This document shows, one piece after another, positions 8,035 to 14,981 of a stretch of DNA of 32,584 nucleotides (the first letter of the stretch is position 1; each line of letters opens with the position of its first letter). Origin of the DNA: a virus; IMG/VR virus record IMGVR_UViG_3300034198_014809, positions 1 to 32,584 of that record, one strand, 5' to 3'. Under the pieces are notes generated by a model. The model did not search any database. It worked only from the letters and a program-made list of their open reading frames with translations, and had not been told where the DNA came from. The position numbers and the translations under genes were made by a program.

Positions 8035-9159
8035 ATGTTACATCTTAAAAAATCACTTTCCAATTTAACTATATGTAAAGAAGAATTGTGTAAATATCCA
8101 AACAAAAAAAGAATATCCATATTGTTTGTGCTTAAAGCACGGGATCGAAATTGGAATCCAAACGACAAGTATTCAAAGGGATCTTCTGGATTACTCAATT
8201 CTGCAAGATTCGTAAGCAATATGCTTGTTGAAAATGGAATGACATCGGAAGTCATACTGAGCGAGAACAACAAGAACCATTTGGAATTAAAACTTAGAGA
8301 GTTTAATCCGGACATTGTTGTTCTAGAAGCGGTTTGGTTCACTGCCGAGAATCTAAAGTTGCTTACCGAAAATCCTAGACATAAAAATAGAAGATGGATA
8401 ATACGATGCCATTCGGAATTTCCATTTTTATCGGTGGAAGGTGCAATCCTAACGCCGTTTTTAAAATATGGAAATATCAATAATGTTTATGTATCATGCA
8501 ATTCTCCGAGGGCAGTATATGACTTCAAAGTGGTGACAGATTCTAAGAATATAAAATTTAACAATAATATATTATTACTACCAAATTATTACGAAGTACC
8601 CAACACTTTACCAATTAAGGATCGTAATGATTCCGACACATTTAATGTTTCTTGTTTCGGTGCAATCAGGCCGTTGAAAAATCAATTGCAACAAGCAATA
8701 GCGGCAATGGCATATGCAAATGAAAACAAGAAAAAACTGAGATTCCATATAAATTCAAGTCGAATAGAATGTAAGGGGGAAACAGTGTTGTCCGCAATCA
8801 GAGATGCATTTTCAAATTCTCAGCACGAATTGGTAGAGCAGTTGTGGTTGGATCATATGGAATTTGTGTCTTTATGTGGTACAATGGATGTGGGCTTGCA
8901 AGTTTCTTTCTCCGAAACATTTAATATTGTTGGTGCCGATCACGTTTGCAACGGTGTTCCAATCGTGGGTTCCAGAGAACTTCCTTGGCTGAACTCTGAT
9001 TTTCACGCCGATCCCTGTGACTCTGTTGATATAAAGAATAAAATATATCTGGCGATTGCGAGTGGGTCTTGGTCGCAAGCGAAATCTTTAAAAGAATATT
9101 CCATTCGATCCAAATATATTTGGATAGATGCTATCACCAAAATTTTTATTTCTAGGTGA
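8035..9159 (+). CDS. glycosyltransferase, GT-B fold (GT4-like)
   Basis: 374 residues with two Rossmann-like halves. The C-terminal half has FNVSCFGAIRPLKNQLQQAIAA (loop after the first strand of the donor-binding domain) and MDVGLQVSFSETFNIVGADHVCNGVPIVGS, the usual place of the nucleotide-sugar E-x7-E region in GT4/GT1 enzymes. The match there is loose: SETFNIVGADH has one glutamate and then Asp. There is no DxD and no membrane segment. It is the last gene of the glycan block, 24 nt after glf, and could be the Galf-using transferase, although specificity is not visible. A 159-nt non-coding gap follows. Confidence 0.7.
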   Translation: MLHLKKSLSNLTICKEELCKYPNKKRISILFVLKARDRNWNPNDKYSKGSSGLLNSARFVSNMLVENGMTSEVILSENNKNHLELKLREFNPDIVVLEAVWFTAENLKLLTENPRHKNRRWIIRCHSEFPFLSVEGAILTPFLKYGNINNVYVSCNSPRAVYDFKVVTDSKNIKFNNNILLLPNYYEVPNTLPIKDRNDSDTFNVSCFGAIRPLKNQLQQAIAAMAYANENKKKLRFHINSSRIECKGETVLSAIRDAFSNSQHELVEQLWLDHMEFVSLCGTMDVGLQVSFSETFNIVGADHVCNGVPIVGSRELPWLNSDFHADPCDSVDIKNKIYLAIASGSWSQAKSLKEYSIRSKYIWIDAITKIFISR

Positions 9160-9166
9160 CTTTATT

Positions 9167-9181
9167 TCACACTCGATGTGA
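9167..9181. repeat. inverted repeat TCACA-N5-TGTGA
   Basis: A perfect 5-bp dyad just after the stop of the GT-B gene. A second TGTGACA copy lies at 9232-9238. No T-run follows, so it is a weak terminator candidate at best; a protein-binding site is possible. Confidence 0.4.
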
Positions 9182-9244
9182 CATAATAATCCACCAAAGA
9201 TCGTCCTTTTTATTGCTTACGAGGTAGATAGTGTGACAAAACAT

Positions 9245-9277
9245 TTGGCACGAAACATGATAATGTGTATGTGCCGA
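9245..9277 (+). other. intergenic hairpin upstream of hsp20
   Basis: An outer 7-bp stem of TTGGCAC (9245-9251) with GTGCCGA (9271-9277, one G-U pair) and an inner ACAT/ATGT stem (9255-9258/9263-9266) with a GATA loop. No poly-T tail follows. It lies about 20 nt before the late promoter box of hsp20 and could block read-through, stabilise an RNA end or act as a leader element. Confidence 0.5.
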
Positions 9278-9295
9278 TGTTCATAATGAAGTCGG

Positions 9296-9303
9296 TATAA
9301 ATA
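9296..9303 (+). promoter_or_regulatory. T4-type late promoter box TATAAATA
   Basis: Exact match to the T4 late -10 consensus TATAAATA, correctly oriented and 15 nt before the hsp20 ATG. In T4 this box is read by gp55 sigma on phage-modified RNA polymerase with the sliding clamp. By T4 spacing the transcript would start near 9309, leaving a leader of about 10 nt. The AAGGA at 9304-9308 would then serve only longer transcripts. Confidence 0.65.
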
Positions 9304-9318
9304 AAGGATACAATAAAT

Positions 9319-9765
9319 ATGTCACTAACTAAATACACACGGGATGAGTTTCTCACCCCTTTTGATAAACTGTTTGATGAAGTTTTCAATAACTTCGGAG
9401 TAACACCATATATAGGTTCATACGCAAAAACCAGTTTTCCCAAAGTGGATGTGGTTGAATATATAGATAAACTTGTGCTAGAAGCAGATGTTGCTGGTCT
9501 AACCAAAGAAGATGTAAGTGTTGAACTGGAAGGTGACACTCTTACTATTCGTGGCGGCAAGAAGCCAGCATCAACTGAAACAGATAGCAAGGCTCGTTAT
9601 GTTTATAGAGAAATAAAGCGTTCAAGTTTTGTTCGTTCTTTTGCTATTGGCGAAGGTATTGATAAAAGTAAAATAAAAGTTGATTATCAAAATGGAGCAA
9701 TCAAAATTGTGTTGCCTAGAGTCAAAGTTGAAGAACAAAAGCCACAAAAGGTCAGGTTGCTATGA
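9319..9765 (+). CDS. small heat shock protein Hsp20 (alpha-crystallin domain)
   Basis: 148 residues. An N-terminal arm (about 1-40) is followed by the alpha-crystallin domain (about 41-135): FPKVDVVEYIDKLVLEADVAG, then the L-x-G-D-T-L-T-I-R-G strand, YREIKRSSFVRSFAIGEGID and the GAIKIVLPR segment that ends the domain. The C-terminal tail carries VRLL, in the place of the I-x-I/V anchor. These are ATP-independent holdases that keep unfolding proteins soluble. T4-like phages of cyanobacteria and other aquatic hosts often carry Hsp20, perhaps to aid virion assembly. It has its own late-type promoter, and its stop overlaps the next ORF by ATGA. Confidence 0.95.
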   Translation: MSLTKYTRDEFLTPFDKLFDEVFNNFGVTPYIGSYAKTSFPKVDVVEYIDKLVLEADVAGLTKEDVSVELEGDTLTIRGGKKPASTETDSKARYVYREIKRSSFVRSFAIGEGIDKSKIKVDYQNGAIKIVLPRVKVEEQKPQKVRLL

Positions 9766-9950
9766 GTGATTACAAGACGCCAATAACTGGCGGGTTCTCC
9801 ATAAGCGACGAAGACATGAAGAAAGTGATGGAATTGGTACGAAAATGGGCACCTGTTATGGACTCAACGGCTTCCAATTCTCCATGCAACATTCTGCTTG
9901 AGTCTGAAGAAAAATACTTCGTTTCAGAGGATAAAAAAGTTGACAATTGA
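9762..9950 (+). CDS. small hypothetical protein coupled to hsp20 (62 aa)
   Basis: 62 residues starting at the ATGA overlap with hsp20, so probably translated by coupling. A helical segment (SDEDMKKVMELVRKWAPVMD) is followed by a polar tail. No family is recognised and no signal or membrane segment is seen. The stop codon (9948-9950) lies within the first arm of an inverted repeat, so its last codons are part of a potential RNA structure. Confidence 0.65.
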   Translation: MSDYKTPITGGFSISDEDMKKVMELVRKWAPVMDSTASNSPCNILLESEEKYFVSEDKKVDN

Positions 9951-10050
9951 TAAACCTTCATACAGTATATCAATTGTAAAGGTTATATAGGCGTCTCTCC
10001 TATTATATGAGACTGGTGGAGGGTGATGTTGAGTTCAACCACCCCTGTAA
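9940..10050 (+). ncRNA. structured non-coding stretch with nested and overlapping hairpins
   Basis: No ORF fits here. Visible elements are: ACAATTGAT/ATCAATTGT (9943-9951/9969-9977, 9 bp); AACCTT/AAGGTT (9953-9958/9979-9984), which interleaves with the first and so is either an alternative fold or a pseudoknot; GTCTC/GAGAC (9993-9997/10009-10013); and GGGTG-AT-GTTG-AGTT-CAAC-CACCC (10021-10044). A terminator hairpin follows at once. A TTGACA at 9940-9945 could be the -35 of an internal promoter, though the -10 (TACAGT at 9961-9966, 15-bp spacing) is poor. It may be a small RNA or a long 3' UTR of the hsp20 transcript; no known RNA family is recognised. Confidence 0.4.
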
Positions 10051-10051
10051 A

Positions 10052-10083
10052 CAGCCCCCAAGAAATTGGGGGTTGCTTTATTT
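10052..10083 (+). terminator. Rho-independent terminator
   Basis: CAGCCCCCA (10052-10060) pairs with TGGGGGTTG (10067-10075) through nine positions with one G-U, around a 6-nt loop, followed by the T-rich CTTTATTT. It closes the hsp20 transcript or the structured RNA before the nucleotidyltransferase gene. It is the only convincing intrinsic terminator in the window. Confidence 0.75.
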
Positions 10084-10102
10084 ATAGGGCATGATATTTA
10101 TA
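10079..10102 (+). promoter_or_regulatory. double TATTTATA box before nucleotidyltransferase gene
   Basis: TATTTATA occurs at 10079-10086 and again at 10095-10102, the second ending 4 nt before the ATG at 10107. The first overlaps the terminator tail. The same 8-mer, the reverse complement of the T4 late box, precedes many genes downstream (see findings). Confidence 0.4.
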
Positions 10103-10106
10103 TAAC

Positions 10107-11387
10107 ATGAAGTTGAAGACCCTAATACTTGAAATTGAGAAAGAAACTGCCGCTTTGGAGTTTCTGAGCAACCTTGTCAAAAAAGGACCATTCAAAAATA
10201 AAGTATTTTTGGCAGGCGGCAGTCCGCGTGACATGCAACTTGGTATGAAACCAAAAGACCTTGATGTGGTTGTAAAAGGTGGTATATCAGCTGGTATTGA
10301 CTTTGCCACATGGGCCGCAAAAGAAATTGGTAATTATAAGGCCGGTAGCAATCCTGTAATATTTCCAACGTATGGCACCGCGAAGTTTACACTGCAAGGT
10401 GTCAACTATATGGGACACGACTTGAGTGATGTGGATGTTGAAGCTGTTGCTCCACGCAAAGAAAAATATACGCTCGGCAGTCGCAAGCCAGAAGTTTCTG
10501 GTGGCGAGCTTGAGGATGATGTACAGCGTCGTGACTTTACGGTAAACAGTTTGCTACACGACTTGACCACGGGTGAAACACTTGACCTTACAGGTATGGG
10601 TAAGGCTGATATAAAGTCTGGCATTGTTCGTACACCGCTTGATCCAGATGTTATTTTCAGCGACGATCCGTTGCGCATTCTGCGTGCTGTTCGGTTTACC
10701 GCAAAATATAATTGGAAGCTGCCGATGTTCATGATTCGTGCCATAAAAAAGAACTCAGCCCAACTCACCAACATTTCCAAAGAGCGTATTCATGATGAAG
10801 TTAATAAAATGCTGCTTACCAACTATCCATTCAAGGCGTTTAGAATGTTGCAAATATTTGGACTGATGCAGTATGTGTTTCCGTCTCTCCAGAAGACAAA
10901 CATAGATTATATGAAGCAAATGAAAGGTCTCAGACCAGACCTCGTGATTCGTCTTGTTGCTGCACTAAATCCAATAACTCCAAACAAAGTGCAATCTGAA
11001 ATGAGTGGATTGAGATACAGCTTGGACATTATCAAATCTGTGACGAATACTTTGAGTGCACTGCCAACTTTCTTACAGAATGCCAACAACCTGTCCGATG
11101 AATATCTGCGTGAGTTGGCTTATACTTCGCCAAACATCGTGACATACTTGTTCAACTATGCCGAAATATATGTTGAAAACTTCAATGTATACGAAGCTGA
11201 GGAACGCTATACAGAAGCACAAGACTCCATAAAGAACAACCCATTGCCAGTTACAGGTAATGACTTGATTGCTATGGGCATGAAACCAAGTCCAGAATTT
11301 AAGAATTTACTTGCCAAGTTCAAGTCAATATATATAAAAAATCCTAAAACACCAAAAGATGATTACTTGAAGTTGGCCGAACGCTGA
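10107..11387 (+). CDS. CCA-adding enzyme / poly(A) polymerase family nucleotidyltransferase
   Basis: 426 residues. Class II nucleotidyltransferase features appear in order: FLAGGSPRD (35-42), the catalytic DLD (51-53), a second-domain strand carrying D-V-D (about 108-110), RRDFTVNSLLHDL (141-153) and DPLRILRAVRFTAK (187-200), then an all-helical C-terminal body. The family adds CCA to tRNA 3' ends or A-tails to RNA; the sequence alone does not separate these. No tRNA genes are in this window, so it may maintain host or phage tRNAs encoded elsewhere. The segment between DLD and RRDFTVN is long (about 87 residues), with a Lys/Gly-rich piece (about 116-133), suggesting an insertion. It stands alone between a terminator and a 66-nt gap. 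Confidence 0.9.
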   Translation: MKLKTLILEIEKETAALEFLSNLVKKGPFKNKVFLAGGSPRDMQLGMKPKDLDVVVKGGISAGIDFATWAAKEIGNYKAGSNPVIFPTYGTAKFTLQGVNYMGHDLSDVDVEAVAPRKEKYTLGSRKPEVSGGELEDDVQRRDFTVNSLLHDLTTGETLDLTGMGKADIKSGIVRTPLDPDVIFSDDPLRILRAVRFTAKYNWKLPMFMIRAIKKNSAQLTNISKERIHDEVNKMLLTNYPFKAFRMLQIFGLMQYVFPSLQKTNIDYMKQMKGLRPDLVIRLVAALNPITPNKVQSEMSGLRYSLDIIKSVTNTLSALPTFLQNANNLSDEYLRELAYTSPNIVTYLFNYAEIYVENFNVYEAEERYTEAQDSIKNNPLPVTGNDLIAMGMKPSPEFKNLLAKFKSIYIKNPKTPKDDYLKLAER

Positions 11388-11431
11388 TCTTTAACTTTAT
11401 AATAAGTCGTCGTAATAGGGCGCAGTACTGA

Positions 11432-11452
11432 TATTTATAGATTTATATAAAT
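11432..11452 (+). promoter_or_regulatory. TATTTATA box and A/T palindrome
   Basis: TATTTATA (11432-11439) is followed by the perfect palindrome ATTTATATAAAT (11441-11452), which ends just before the ATG at 11454. Likely promoter or operator of the membrane coiled-coil gene; the element is shared with other gaps in the window. Confidence 0.4.
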
Positions 11453-11453
11453 C

Positions 11454-12947
11454 ATGAGATTTTTAGCCTATTTGGTATTACTGAGTGCGATTGTTATATC
11501 CGCGTGCGGTGCTTATTTTAGTATCGTTGGATTAAAGTTATTGTTTGTTGGTGGCGGCGCGTCTATTGTTGTGATGGGAACGGCGCTTGAAGTTGGCAAG
11601 CTTATTACTGCTACTTTTTTAAAACAAAAATGGAATGACATAAGTTTGTGGATGAAAACATACATGGTCATAGCCACATTTTTTCTTATGCTCATAACCT
11701 CGATAGGTATTTATGGATATCTAAGTGCCGGTTACACAGCTACATCTATTACCGTGCAAGGGTATGAACACCAAATAGAGTCAAATATATCCAATATAAA
11801 AGATATTGAGAAAGAAATAGCATCACTGAAGACATCAACTTATAATGAAGCAGAAATAAGGTCTATTGAGGACAACAGAAAGAAGGTGATTGAACAGCGT
11901 ACTTTGCTTATAAACCAAAAGAATCAGCAAGCAGAAACTATAAGAAAGTCAACGGACACAAACAAAGATGCTTCGTCTGATATTATATCAGCAAAACAAG
12001 CATTGGAACTATCCAAGTCATCTACCGACTCTGATATTGGTCGTGAACTTGAGCAAATAAAGTTGTATAACTCGCGGCTTGAGATATTAGATAAAGAAGT
12101 ACAAAAATGGATAGACCAAGGCAGTGGAAACTTGTTCAAAAAAGGTGGATTGGACAAAGCAAGAGAAATCAAAGAGTCGCAACAGAAAGAACGCGATGAC
12201 ATTGATGCTCAAATAAAATCTTCACAAGACAGAATGGAAAAACTGCGTCAACAATATGCTGGTCAAGTAAAAGAATATAATGATCGTGTAGCGGCGATTG
12301 AATCTCGCAGCAAATATCAAAGAAGTGAAATAGATGCGAATATAAAAAATGTTGAAAAAGAAGGTGCGGACATTGCAGCATCTATAACAGCATACAACAA
12401 AGAAACGGATGAAAAGATTGCCGCATTAAATACCAAAAGAAGTGAAATGACTGATCAAAGCAAGCAGAAGATAATTGAATATCAAAATAATATACAAACA
12501 TTGCGAGCACAAAACACAGAAACGCAAGAAAAAATTGTTCATACAGATGTTGGTACATTCAAGTTCATTGCCAAAAGCCTAGACATTCCATTGGACAAAG
12601 CAGTGAATTATTTTATTTGGGCCATCATTGGAGTGTTTGATCCGTTGGCAATATGTTTAATTTTGGCGTTCAATACACTGATCAAAAAGGATGAAAAGAA
12701 AGAACAGCCAATGATTGTAATAGAACCGCCGCCAACCACAACCGGTCCAATTCCGACGCCCAATGCAACATCCACTCCAACAACAGATACAATCACAGAA
12801 AATATTTTGGTTAAAGCACCTGTTGCAGTTGATGTTGTATCACCGGAATCAATTGTCGCAGACGAGACATTCAGAGCATTGCCACCACAAGCACCCATTG
12901 CTCCACATGGCATATCAAGTGGTAAAGTTAAAATGCATAAAGAATAA
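11454..12947 (+). CDS. membrane protein with long coiled coil
   Basis: 497 residues. Three hydrophobic segments (about 4-24, 28-54, 68-93) are followed by about 270 residues of charged, heptad-rich coiled coil (about 101-370; many Lys/Glu/Gln with Ile/Leu spacing). A fourth hydrophobic segment (about 383-410, including YFIWAIIGVFDPLAICLILAF) and a Pro/Thr-rich tail (PPPTTTGPIPTPNATSTPTT) complete it. The layout of three TM, coiled coil, one TM resembles DUF4407-type proteins, but I cannot confirm that. It should sit in the host inner membrane with the coil on one side. Candidate roles are superinfection exclusion, membrane remodelling or a lysis-linked function; none is shown by sequence. Confidence 0.75.
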   Translation: MRFLAYLVLLSAIVISACGAYFSIVGLKLLFVGGGASIVVMGTALEVGKLITATFLKQKWNDISLWMKTYMVIATFFLMLITSIGIYGYLSAGYTATSITVQGYEHQIESNISNIKDIEKEIASLKTSTYNEAEIRSIEDNRKKVIEQRTLLINQKNQQAETIRKSTDTNKDASSDIISAKQALELSKSSTDSDIGRELEQIKLYNSRLEILDKEVQKWIDQGSGNLFKKGGLDKAREIKESQQKERDDIDAQIKSSQDRMEKLRQQYAGQVKEYNDRVAAIESRSKYQRSEIDANIKNVEKEGADIAASITAYNKETDEKIAALNTKRSEMTDQSKQKIIEYQNNIQTLRAQNTETQEKIVHTDVGTFKFIAKSLDIPLDKAVNYFIWAIIGVFDPLAICLILAFNTLIKKDEKKEQPMIVIEPPPTTTGPIPTPNATSTPTTDTITENILVKAPVAVDVVSPESIVADETFRALPPQAPIAPHGISSGKVKMHKE

Positions 12948-12960
12948 TTCTTTACATTTT

Positions 12961-13003
12961 TATTTATTATACATTGACAATATAAATATTTAGCATATAT
13001 ATG
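12961..13003 (+). promoter_or_regulatory. candidate promoters before peptide deformylase gene
   Basis: The 86-nt gap contains TATTTATT (12961-12968), a sigma70-like TTGACA (12974-12979) with TATATA 16 nt later (12996-13001), and between them a perfect T4 late box TATAAATA (12981-12988). The gene could thus be read early by host sigma70 and late by the phage sigma factor. Confidence 0.5.
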
Positions 13004-13033
13004 TGAATTGTATATACGACCATTCACAAAAAT

Positions 13034-13648
13034 ATGAGTTACAAAATTGTCAAAAACAAAGATTTTCTACACAAGAAAACTGAGCCAGTAGCAACAATAG
13101 AAGAAGGCGAAGCAATCGCCAAGAAACTGATCGAGGCTTTGGATGAACTTTCACATGGCATCGGTCTTTCTGCTATACAAATTGGAATACCCAAGGCGGT
13201 ATCAATTGTACGAGTTCGTAAAGATAATCCACCAATTGTTCTCATGAATCCCACTATTGTAGAAGCAAGCAAAGAAAAACTTATCTTCACCGAAGGATGT
13301 CTGAGTTTGCCCGGAAAACTCGCAAGCACGGTACGTTCACTGAAGGTGACCGTATCAACTCTCAATCACGCCAATCCGCTTTCATTTGGTCCAGATACAG
13401 ACCCAGTCACCCAAGAATCTGCTGGCAAGGATTACGGCTTGTTGGAAAGCATTTGCATTCAACACGAAACTGACCACACCAATGGAGTTTTGATGATTGA
13501 CGACGGCGTTCGCTTTTCACCCAGAGTAGAGAAAAAAGTTAAATATGGCAGAAATGATAAAGTTATGGTGGGAAAAGATGGAGAAACTCAATATATAAAA
13601 TACAAGAAAGCCTTGGAACTCGTGGAGCAAGGCTGGAATATTCTATAA
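13034..13648 (+). CDS. def: peptide deformylase
   Basis: 204 residues. It removes the N-formyl group from nascent proteins in the cytoplasm. All three metal-site motifs are present: GIGLSAIQIG (42-51, motif 1 with Ser for the usual Ala), EGCLSLP (87-93, Cys89 ligand) and QHETDH (143-148, His144/His148 ligands with Glu145 catalytic). The stretch between motifs 2 and 3 is about 13 residues longer than in E. coli Def (FGPDTDPVTQESAGKDYG region). A C-terminal extension of about 50 residues (SPRVEKKVKYGRND onward) follows the core. Phage deformylases in aquatic phages are usually shorter. Likely speeds maturation of phage or host proteins during infection. Confidence 0.93.
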   Translation: MSYKIVKNKDFLHKKTEPVATIEEGEAIAKKLIEALDELSHGIGLSAIQIGIPKAVSIVRVRKDNPPIVLMNPTIVEASKEKLIFTEGCLSLPGKLASTVRSLKVTVSTLNHANPLSFGPDTDPVTQESAGKDYGLLESICIQHETDHTNGVLMIDDGVRFSPRVEKKVKYGRNDKVMVGKDGETQYIKYKKALELVEQGWNIL

Positions 13649-13649
13649 T

Positions 13650-13802
13650 ATGAACATCAACATTGATAACTTGGAAGAAATAAAAGAACTACTTGAACAC
13701 GCGCTTGAACGACACAGTTGGCCAGCCGTTGAAGATGCACTGGCAATATTGAAAGAAGAACTTGGTTATGAAGCTGAGGAACTTGAAGAAGAAGAGGAAT
13801 AA
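13650..13802 (+). CDS. small acidic hypothetical protein (50 aa)
   Basis: ATG at 13650, 1 nt after the deformylase stop, open to TAA at 13800-13802. The 50-residue product begins MNINIDNLEEIKELLEHAL, contains ALERHSWPAVEDALAILKEEL and ends with a run of Glu residues. It is predicted to be helical and strongly acidic. Tight spacing on both sides (1 nt and 3 nt) supports a real gene in the operon. No family is recognised. Confidence 0.6.
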   Translation: MNINIDNLEEIKELLEHALERHSWPAVEDALAILKEELGYEAEELEEEEE

Positions 13803-13805
13803 TTT

Positions 13806-14057
13806 ATGTGGATAACAATATTAATGGTTTTGTTTTTTATCTCAACCTGTGCGTTGGCATATGCATGCTACAACATGCTAAAAAAGATTGAGATACATGA
13901 AGCATGGATCGAGGAATACCGTACAGAAATAGAAAATGTGTATAAACGCCTCAAGATAGTTGATGACAAAAACTTGTTTGAAAAAGACGATGACGTTGGA
14001 TTCGTTTTTTCCGAAATACAAAGAGTGATACAGGAGTTCAATGACAGTATAAAATAA
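13806..14057 (+). CDS. small single-pass membrane protein (83 aa)
   Basis: 83 residues. One N-terminal hydrophobic segment (about 2-23, WITILMVLFFISTCALAYACY) is followed by a charged helical coiled-coil segment and the ending DDDVGFVFSEIQRVIQEFND. This ending is familiar to me from small proteins of T4-like environmental phages, but no function is established. It is probably anchored in the inner membrane with the helix in the cytoplasm. It begins 3 nt after the acidic ORF and ends 1 nt before the sigma factor gene. Confidence 0.7.
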   Translation: MWITILMVLFFISTCALAYACYNMLKKIEIHEAWIEEYRTEIENVYKRLKIVDDKNLFEKDDDVGFVFSEIQRVIQEFNDSIK

Positions 14058-14058
14058 A

Positions 14059-14952
14059 ATGAAGAAACGTAAAAAAATCGGCAAATCTAAAAAGATTGCA
14101 AAAAAATCTAAGCCAACAAAAAAAGTTGTCAAAGCTCAAAAGCCCAAAAAGAAAATCAAGAAACAGATTGTACATACGGCAGAATTTCATGTAAATGAAA
14201 AGATTTCTCGTCCACGTGGCAGACCAAAGGGAAAAAGGAACAAGAAAGAGGCTGTTGATGGTGTAGAAAAGAAGGTGTCCAATGTATATTTCACTCCAGA
14301 CACAGAATCGGCCATTGTTGCTTATAATGAAACCGAAGATCCAAGAGAAAAGGATCGTATCTATAACGAAAAGATACAAGGAGCGTTTGGCAAGATTGCC
14401 GAGAACATTTATAATACATTCAAGTTTAGTTATGCTGATGTAAGTCCACTTGAGATTCAGAAGCAAGCGATTTCACATATGGTTGCAAACATGAGTAAAT
14501 ATGAAAAGGGCAAAGGCAAGGCATTCAGTTATTTTAGTATTGTGGCCAAGCACTGGTTTATCTTGGACAACAACACAACATATCGTCGTTTCAAAAAGCA
14601 TGTTGAGATTTGTGAACAAACTGGCGAAGCCGGTGAGTTTGTGGTTGAACCAGAGCACGAAAAGCAAGAAAGTGAAACACGCGAATTTATCAAACTCATG
14701 GTTGAATATTGGGACAAAAATGTGGGCAAACATTTTACCAAAGAACGCGATTTGAAGATTGCCAACGCAGTTGTTGAAATATTTAGAAATGCTGATCGTA
14801 TTGATGTATTCAATAAAAAAGCATTGTATCTATATATACGCGAAATCGCAGATTGCCAAACTCAACATATCACAAAAGTTATAAACAAAATGGCAGGACC
14901 ACAATCTGTTATAAAAACCGAATATCTAAACCGTGGCACTGTTGCTCTCTAA
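14059..14952 (+). CDS. 55: late-transcription sigma factor, gp55-like, with Lys-rich/AT-hook N-terminus
   Basis: 297 residues. Residues about 105-190 carry the gp55/sigma70 region 2-like core: ENIYNTFKFSYADVSPLEIQK, MVANMSKYEKGKGKAFSYFSIVAKHWF and NNTTYRRFKKH, i.e. the -10 recognition helices. The C-terminal part is helical with no clear region 4, as in T4 gp55 (185 aa). The extra length is at the N-terminus: 19 Lys in the first 36 residues, then RPRGRPKGKR (51-60), an AT-hook-like minor-groove binding motif. T4 gp55 directs host RNA polymerase to TATAAATA late promoters. The AT-hook could add affinity for AT-rich promoter DNA; this is inference. Confidence 0.75.
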   Translation: MKKRKKIGKSKKIAKKSKPTKKVVKAQKPKKKIKKQIVHTAEFHVNEKISRPRGRPKGKRNKKEAVDGVEKKVSNVYFTPDTESAIVAYNETEDPREKDRIYNEKIQGAFGKIAENIYNTFKFSYADVSPLEIQKQAISHMVANMSKYEKGKGKAFSYFSIVAKHWFILDNNTTYRRFKKHVEICEQTGEAGEFVVEPEHEKQESETREFIKLMVEYWDKNVGKHFTKERDLKIANAVVEIFRNADRIDVFNKKALYLYIREIADCQTQHITKVINKMAGPQSVIKTEYLNRGTVAL

Positions 14953-14969
14953 ATATATACAAATTAGAC

Positions 14970-14977
14970 TATTTATA
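14970..14977 (+). promoter_or_regulatory. TATTTATA box
   Basis: Sits in the 29-nt gap between the sigma gene and the first tail-module gene, 4 nt before its ATG. It overlaps a GGA too close to the start to be an ordinary ribosome site. Confidence 0.35.
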
Positions 14978-14981
14978 GGAT

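Noticed and set aside
7953-8480. 175-residue ORF on the - strand
   Set aside because: Antisense to the GT-B glycosyltransferase, Ser/Phe-rich as expected from reverse reading, with no motif.
9167-9181. TCACA-N5-TGTGA as a CRP-type operator
   Set aside because: The arms are reversed relative to TGTGA-N6-TCACA, and no matching regulator or promoter is nearby.
9933-9945. A-rich run before the stop of the 62-aa ORF as a programmed frameshift site ahead of a pseudoknot
   Set aside because: The run is out of register for an X-XXY-YYZ slip, and the -1 frame hits TGA at 9941-9943.
9991-10050. tRNA-like GTTCAAC (T-loop-like) sequence
   Set aside because: No acceptor stem, and the flanking bases do not form a 5-bp T stem; the GTTCAAC is part of a plain hairpin.
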